Made by a program: the position numbers and the translations under genes. Below the pieces are notes generated by a model, which made no database searches, was not told where the DNA came from, and was given only the letters and a program-made list of their open reading frames with translations. This document shows, piece by piece, positions 26,101 to 35,100 of a DNA stretch of 37,022 nucleotides. Numbering within the stretch: position 1 is the stretch's first letter; every line of letters starts with the position of its first letter. Location: positions 1-37,022 of the IMG/VR virus record IMGVR_UViG_3300048136_000075; one strand, 5' to 3'. The DNA comes from a virus.

Positions 26101-29100
26101 TATTGCATTCTATATGGGGAGTGGTAATGGCAGCGGAACTTGGGTCTTTGAGGACATGTTCTTAGGCGACCCGTCAGAAGTGACTTCTCTAGACACATCT
26201 GCTTCAACAGTAGTTGGTGCGATCAACGAACTACACGCTGAAATGGCAGATAATAGTGCTATAACTGCAACCGTTCAGGCAGAAACAGACGCACGTGTTG
26301 CGGCAATCTCTGCAGAAGAAACTGCACGTATCGCTGGTGATGCAGTCAATGCAAATGCAATCGTTGACGAAGCAAACGCTCGTGCAGCAGCAGATACTGC
26401 TGAAACACAAGCGCGTATCTCTGCAGACAACTCGTTGCAGACACAGATTGATGCAGAAACTGCTGCTCGTGAATCTTCAATCACTTCACAAGCGACACTA
26501 ATCTCTGCTCAAAGTACTGCACTTAACACAGAGATCTCAAACCGTACATCTGCTGACGCAGATCTACAAACACAGATCGATGACATCGTTGCAGACAACG
26601 CGGCACGTAGTGCAAGTGGTGCAACAACTGCTGAAGTTGACGCAGTACAGTCTAACCTAGACGCAGAAGTTGTTCGTGCTCAGTTGGCAGAACAGGCTAA
26701 CGCAAGTGCAATCGTCACAGGTGACGCGGCACTACAAGCACAACTAGACGCAATCGTTGGTACGTCTCCAGAGACACTAGACACTCTACAAGAGATCGTA
26801 ACTGCATACTCAAATGCAGATAGCACTCTACAGGGTCTAATCGACGCAAACAGTGGTGCACTTCAGCAACTACAAACAACAATTGGTGCAGACAACGTTC
26901 CTCTAATTACTCCAGACATTGGTGAGACAATCACTTATGACGTAGAGTATGCGGGTCGTCAGTACTATGCAGTTGCCGATAACTACAATATCCACATATA
27001 TGATAATCTTAACCCTTCAACTCCATTGGCTAACATTTACCGAAGTAATCAATATCTTAGTAATATGGATGTTAATAGTCAAGGTGTGTTTGCTGTATGG
27101 TCAGGAGCAAATAGCACCGTTAAGAGATACGACTGGGCGGATTTGGCTTTAGGTATAGTTTCGGAAACAGACTATTACACTGCTGAAGGACGCACAATAA
27201 ACACACTTGCGGTTTCTGAAGATTATATTTTCGCACAAGAAACATATAGCACAAACTCTATATGGAGTCAACCTATTTCAAGCTCTGGATCAACAGGTAG
27301 AACTAGGGTATATGATCTTGATTCTTTGTATTCGTTTAGAATGCGAGTTTTGGGCGACAAGTTATATGCTCTAAGAACTACAGGTAATGACACTCTTTGG
27401 ATTTGGCAGATTAACTCAGATGGTTCGTTGACGCTTCTAAAGTTACTAACTTCTTTGGACCAAGGTTCTGATCATATTGGTTGGGGTCAAGGTACGGATC
27501 ACGGTGGATTTGACGCATCTTCTACTATTATCGCAGTAGGTGCTTATTCAGATGAGGACGCTAACAGTGGTTCTAATCAAAATGCGGGTTCTGTTTATTT
27601 GTACAACCCAGATAACCTAGAAGAACTAGCGACCAAGTTATACCCACCTTCAATGTTTAGTAATCTTGATCACTTTAAGTTTGGTTGGTCAGTAGCAGCT
27701 ACAGACACTCGATTGATTGTTTCTGCTTTGGATTCAGGGTTTAATAATAACGCAGTTTCTGGATCAAACGGTATCATTTTAATCTACGATGCGATCAACA
27801 TGTCGCTTCCTCCTTTAGTTGTTCATCCACCTGTATCAGGTATCAATGACTTCGGTTACAGACTACATGAAGAAAGTAATAGATTATTTGTAGGGACCAG
27901 TGATCAAACTGACGGGGTTTATGTTTATGATCTAACAAATATGGATCAATCGCCTGTACATCTAACCGAACCTAATGTGTCAACACAATCTGGTGTATAT
28001 GGTAGATTGCTAGGTATCTCGCCAGCGGCAACTGTTACGCAGACAATTACTGACACAATCATTCCAGCACAAGGTCTAGGTAACTCGATCAACTACTTGG
28101 AATCTCAACGTCAGAAATTACGTGCAGATCTAGATGCAAACTTGGCAGCAATTCAGTCAAATGATGCGGACATCGCTTCAATCGCAGCAGACGTTGCAAC
28201 TAACACTGCAAACATTGCAACTAACGCAGCTGCAATCGTTGCGGTAGACGCGGACCGTACTGCATTCGAAACATCTGTTCAGGCGCAAGTTGATCAGGTA
28301 AATGCTGATCGTACTGCATTCGAAGCATCTGTAAATGCAGGTCGTGATTCTCACGAGGCAGCAACTCTAGCACTAGCAACAGCGTTTAGAGATTCTGTTG
28401 AAAATGATGTAATCAACCTAACATCGTCATTCCAAACAAGTGTCGATTTGGTTAACCAAACAGCGGCAGAAATCACAGCAAGGCATGGTGATGGTGTACT
28501 TGACTTCCCTAACGAAGCAACTACTATCACGTATGATAAAACCGTACCAGATCAGTTCTGGTCTGTAAAAGCGGGTGATGACGAATTCTTATTCTATAGT
28601 TCAGTAGACTTCTCTTATAGTAGTTCGGACACATTGAATAAGGGTATTCGAGTTCCTATGCCAGACGGATTGACTGGAACTTACATGAACGAAACTACTG
28701 TACTGACAAGAGAGTACTTCATTGCAAGTAACAACTCTGTTGGTGGTAAGTTCTACGTTTATGATATGTCTAACATCGGACCTGCTTCAACACCTATTGC
28801 AGAAGTTACTCACGATGGTTTCTCGCACGATCTAACATATGATCATAAAGATGGTCGATTTATTGCTAGATACGGAAACGCTATTCGTGCATGGGATATT
28901 GCATCTCTAGCTGCGGGCAATAAAGTCTACATTGAAGCTGATGATACTGTTGTACCAGAAGGTCATGATGTTTCTTCTTTCGCTGGATACGGCGTTGCAA
29001 TGAACACAAATCATGTATTTGTTTCAAGTAGCAACAATGTGATTACAGTGTTGAATAGATCAGACCTATCGTTTGTCACTTGTATAACAAACTCAGATAA

Positions 29101-32100
29101 TACAGGACAGGGTAGTCAGTACTTCGGTAGATATCTAAGTGCTTCTGATACTATGCTTGTTTCTTCCGGTAGAAGTGGATATGACGGTGGCTCATACGGT
29201 AATGATTATAGTGGTGGCAGTAACTCTCATATCTGGGTATACGATGCCAACGACTTTACGAACTACGTAAAAGTTAACGGAAAACTGACAGACAATGACG
29301 GCATGTATGACGGCCCGAACTCAGAGTGGAGAATGACTTCTATTTCCAACTTTAACAGTAACAGACAGATTGCGGTTAACGATGATCTAGTCTTTGTTAG
29401 AGTTTGGGGAAGATGGGCAGGTCGCGCACGTTTAGTGGGTCTAAGAAGAACTGACATCTTTAACGGATCTTGGTATAATAACTACGCATTCTTGGAATAC
29501 GATTCTTATCCTGCATATCGTTCATGGTATGTATTCCCAGATTGGCAAGTGACTCAGAATTTCTGTTCTCACATGTCTATCACCAATGATAAGTTATTGG
29601 TTGAAAGTAGAGATACCCACTTAAATACTACTGACGATGGCGGGTCTATGCTCGTGGTTTATGATTTAACTGCTACTCCAGTAGAAGAATCAGATTCAGG
29701 TTTAGTTCGTATCGATAGAACAAGTGGTGCGCAAATCCCTCAAATACTAGAAGAAGCAAACGACGGATCTTGGGTTTCAAATCCAGAACTATCGCCTTCT
29801 GCAAATCTAGTAGTGAGTGTCACTGAAACATTTACTCCAGATGAAAACTTAACTTCTGCAATCAACTACATTCATAATAAGAATCAAGAGCTAGAAACTC
29901 TGATTGCTAATATGAGTGGAACAGAGTACGGAACTCTACTTTCAGACCTGCAAGCAATTGAAGGTACAGTAGACTTCAAACTACTTGCACAGGATCAACG
30001 TTTCGATTCTGATAAAGCGGAACAGACTGCGATCTACGCTGCAGCCAATGCAGAACAAAGAGCAATCTATGATAGTGCAAACGCGGCACACGTAGCATAC
30101 TTTGAACAGTATACTTCTGGTGAAACTTTATCTCGCCAAAACGCAGATAATAACTTACAAACTCAAATCACCTCAAACGACGGCGATATTGCGAGTTTAC
30201 AGTCACAGATCGACACTATTGTAGGAACGTCTCCGGAAACTCTAGACACTCTACAAGAACTTGTATCTGCATATGAGAATGCTGATCATGACCTGCAAAC
30301 TTTAATCAGTGGAAATGATTCTGACATTCAATCAATAAAAGATATTATTTCTCAAACAAAAGTTCCGAAATATTATCAAACAGAACATGGTATGGTAAGT
30401 TTCGGTGGCGGTTCTAGTACTGTAAGCGCTAGTGGGTACAGTACGACATCATTATATTTTACTAATAGTCAGAGTTATGCTACAATTCCAAATACTGTTG
30501 CTAATAATATAAATGGATATCAGGTATATGCTTTAGAGATTCTAAACGGTGAAAATGTTATGTACCGCATTGAATCTCCTACGAGAATTACTTTAGGTTC
30601 CGGTGGAGCTCAGTTTAGTTCTGGTTATTGGAATACTATGATAGTACCGCTCCACACTAACACTGGTGCCCAACAGATAATAAACCACACAGGAACTTGG
30701 GGGTCTGACTACAATATTATACCAAGTAATACAATAGCACCAGCTCCTGGCGGCCGAGCCTATGATGAACATTTAACTGGTAACAATTACTCATTTGATG
30801 CGATTCGATTTTATGGTTCCAATGGCAGTCTCCTTACCGAATATGATCTAAGAAGCACCCGCACGGGATCAGCTGTTCTAGAAAATGGTCAGGTGGTTTC
30901 ATCGGATTATAATGAATTAGATACTACAGTAGGAACTACCGCAAAAACAATATATGGTGCAATTAACGAGTTGCACAGTGAAATCGGAAACGATACATTA
31001 TCAACATCAAGTCAGACTCTATCTGGTGCAATCAACGAGTTGAAGAGTGATTTAGATCCTCTTTCAAATCCAGCACTAGAAACTGCTGCTACCGATGTTG
31101 TTGGTGCAATCAACGAGTTGAACACATCTCTACAGTCAATCACTGGTTCTGACACACAGTTCCTAGACGATATCGCAACAAACCAAACTGACATTGCAAC
31201 ACTGCAAACAGACCTTGGCGCAATCGATACTCGTGTAACTACTGCAGAAGCCGCGATCAATACTAACTCTGGTAATATTGCTACTGAAGTTGCTGATCGT
31301 ACAGCAGGTGATGCGGCACTACAAGCGCAGATCGACAACATTGTTGGTACATCACCAGAAACTCTAGACACTCTACAAGAAGTTGTGGCGGCGTTTGAGG
31401 GTGCTGATGACGATCTACAGGCGTTGATTACCGGTAACACGTCAATCGTATCAACGCATACAACACAGATCGCGACACTTGATGATCAGATTCATGGTGG
31501 TGCGGGACTAAACGTTCCAAACATGCCTACTCAAGTTTCACGTTGGGTTTATCAAGATCAGTATATTGTTGCTATTAGTAATAGAACTGACGACTTGCCA
31601 TATGGAGGCGTATTAGTATTTGACGCTAATAATCCACTATCGGCACCAACAGTATTATCTCCTGAAGGAGTTAATGGGCCAGGAAGTGCACAATTATTCC
31701 AAGATATGAGTATTCCAAGAACGGCGAAAATTGTCCGAGATAAAGTTGTCGTTGGATATCCATATGCAGAACCAGGCAATAACACTAACGCAGGTCAAGT
31801 CTATGTTTGGGATCTAAACGATCTTAGCGCAGATCCTGTAGTGTTGAACAGATATAACTTTGGAATAAGTTCTTATGACTACTTTGGTTGGTCCGTAACT
31901 GGTTCTTCCGATCACAACTACATCATTGTAGGTGAATGGGGTCAAGAAAACACAGGTGGTTTCGATGCCGATTCGGGTAGGGTTTATTTGTATGACATTA
32001 ATGATCTAACAAGTCAACCTATTATTCTAGATCCGCATGGAATGCCTTCATTCTACAGAAATACAAGTTACGGTGATGATAATATTAGATTCGGTCGTCA

Positions 32101-35100
32101 AGTAAACGTCGATGGAGATTACCTGTATGTAACTGTTGAGGGTTTCCGTTACTATGGAGGCAGCAACTACAATCCTTTCATTGCAGTATATGATCTCAGA
32201 AACATTCAGCAGGCTCCTACCTTCTTGATGCCTTCTCGCACAACATGGTCCGATGATCAAGACAACAATCAGTTCGGTACCTATTCGAACTCAGTTGCGT
32301 TCAACGATAACTATGTCGCTGTAGGCGCGTCACAGGGGCCTTACTATAGTTTCGACGGTTTGACCCAGTATCATGGTACTGTTTATGTTTGGGCTAAGAA
32401 TGCAGATGGATATGCTGAAGGAGAAGGGACTCACGTTTACGCTATACAGTCTCCAGATTCACAACAACATGACTACTTCGGTAGATCTGTTGATATGGAC
32501 GACACTCGACTATACGTAGGATCTTATGGTTGGGACGGTGTACAGGGCAATAGTGTCGGTAAAGTTGATGTCTTTGATCTGTCCGATGGAAGTTACATTC
32601 AGACAATATATGCATATGACGGAAACGCTAACGACTATTTCGGTTATAACTTAACTGTAAATGGTGGTAAGCTAGTTGTCTCTGCACACGGAGATGATGA
32701 TTCTACTTCAGATTCTGGTTCGTTGTATATCTACGACACTTCGGCTTTGTCAGGAATTCCTATTAAAGTCAGTGAAGCGTTCGCAAGTATCGACACTAAC
32801 CAACTTGGAACTATAGATCTAGATCTTACAGTCGCTTCTGGTGCTGTTGAAATCATCGAAACGATCTTGCCTAACGCAAGTCTGTCCGATGGTATTAACT
32901 ACCTAGAAAGCAAGACTGAAGAACTGAAAGTTCAGGTTCAGAACGTCAATAACTCTGGTGCGTTGACAGCAATGTCTAACTCTAACCGTCTAGATGTTGT
33001 TGAAACAGAAATGGATCTGTTAGAAAGTGCAGACAGTGCAGAACAAGCGGCTCGTATCGCTGGTGACGCAAGTCTACAAACTCAGATCGATAATCTAACC
33101 ATCTCTGCAAGTGGTGACGTTTCAGTGGAATCAGCGGCACGTATCGCTGGTGACTCAGATGAAGCGGCGGCACGTGTTGCAGGTGATGCAACTGTACAAG
33201 CTGCAGTTGATGCGGAAGTTGCTCGTGCAACTGGCGTTGAAGCTGGTCTACAGTCTCAGTTGGATGCGATCGTTGGTACATCTCCAGAAACACTAGACAC
33301 GTTGCAAGAAGTTGTTGCTGCGTTCGAAGGTGCGGATGGCGATCTACAGACATTGATCACTACAAACACTTCTGAAATCGCAACTCTGAGTGCTTTTGTT
33401 GATGGCGTATCAAGTTCAGGGCCATCTACAGTTACATACGGCGTTGTTCAAGATAATAACATTGACCCAGCTTGGAAAAATCAAGATGGTCATAGTTGGA
33501 CCGGATCTAATGTAGGTTATGGTCATGGTATTGATATGCACATGTCTTCGGATTCGAAGGCGTACATTGATCTACCAGCAGGATCACACTCGTTCACATA
33601 TTCGTCTATTGGAGCATCTGGTATAGGTGTCTCTTTCTTCGTTATACCTCAGGCAGGCGATCCGAACGGAAACTTAGTGTCTCAGGCAATCGTTAAGAAC
33701 GAAAATACTCTTGAAATCTCTACATGGGAGTATACTGTAGACGAACCAGTTAAACTGGTTGTTACTATTCCAATATTGAGTGACGCAACGGGCAATCAAT
33801 ACAGAACATTTAACAACATGTCTATTGAAGTAACTAATGCCGTATCGACACTAGAAACAACCGCCCAGACTGTTACAACTGCGATCAACGAAGTACACTC
33901 AGAACTAGATGCAGAGGTGCTACGTGCACAAACTGCAGAAGGTGCTGAAGAAGTACGTGCTCTTGCTGCAGAAGCAGTACTACAGTCTAATATCAACACT
34001 GAGTCTTCTGCTCGCCTAGCGGGTGATGCAGGTCTACAGTCTCAGATTGATACATTGTCTGGTACACAAACTTCTGATAAGAGTGCTCTAGAAGTATCGA
34101 TTGCAGCAGAAACTGCTCGTGCAACTGGTGCTGAGAACACACTTCAGTCTAACATTGACGCAGAAGCTACACGTGCTCAGACTGCAGAGGCTGCAAACGC
34201 TGCCGCTGTCGTAACTGAGAAAGTACGTGCAGAAGCAGTAGAAGCGGGTCTTGCTGCGGATATCGCGGTAGAAACTGCTCGTGCAACGGCTGCAGAAGCT
34301 CAACTTGCAAATCATCTAGGTGCGAACTTCACTGACGGATCTATCACAGTTGACGGTCTAGCGACATTCAACGGTGGTCTATACTTCGGTGACGGAACAG
34401 GTACTATTGGATTCAACTCATCTGTTGATCATCTACAGGTACTATCTGACCTAGACATGATGTCTAACAGTGTTATCAATGTTGCTGCTCCAGTAGATTC
34501 AGCAGATGCCGCGAACAAGGCATATGTTGACGCAACTACTCAGGTGGTAAGTGATCGTGTTGACGCAATCTTGAACGGTGCTGGTGAATCACTAGACACA
34601 ATCGTTGAAGTAGTTGCGGCATTCGAGAACGCGGATAGTGATATCCAAGCATTGATTACATCTAACAGTGCAAGTGTAACTGCTAACACTAACGCAATCA
34701 ATGCGGAAGTGGCGGCACGTCAACAAGCAATCATCGATGAAGCAACTGCCCGTGCAAATGCTGACTCTGACTTGAGTGCTGGTTTGTCGAACGAAACATC
34801 TCGTGCTCTATCTGCGGAAGGCGTACTAACGTCTGACCTTGCTGCTGAAGTTGCTCGCGCAACGTCTGCAGAAACAGGTCTTGCGGCAGACATCGCTGCT
34901 GAAGCGTCACGCGCAACAGCCGCTGAGGGTGTTAACGCGACTGCAATCTCTGCAGAGACAACACGTGCGACTACGGTCGAAGCGTCACTTGCTCAAGATA
35001 TTGCTGATGAGGCACTACGTGCACAGGGTGCGGAAGCAGTACTAACTTCTGACGTATCTGCAAATGCGACTGCGATTTCAAATCTGCAGACACAGGTTGC

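Noticed and set aside
26949-27152. Possible frameshift or separate small gene inside the giant fibre
   Set aside because: I read the main frame through this stretch (VEYAGRQYYAVADNYNIHIY and onward) without interruption, so the 67-codon frame is incidental.
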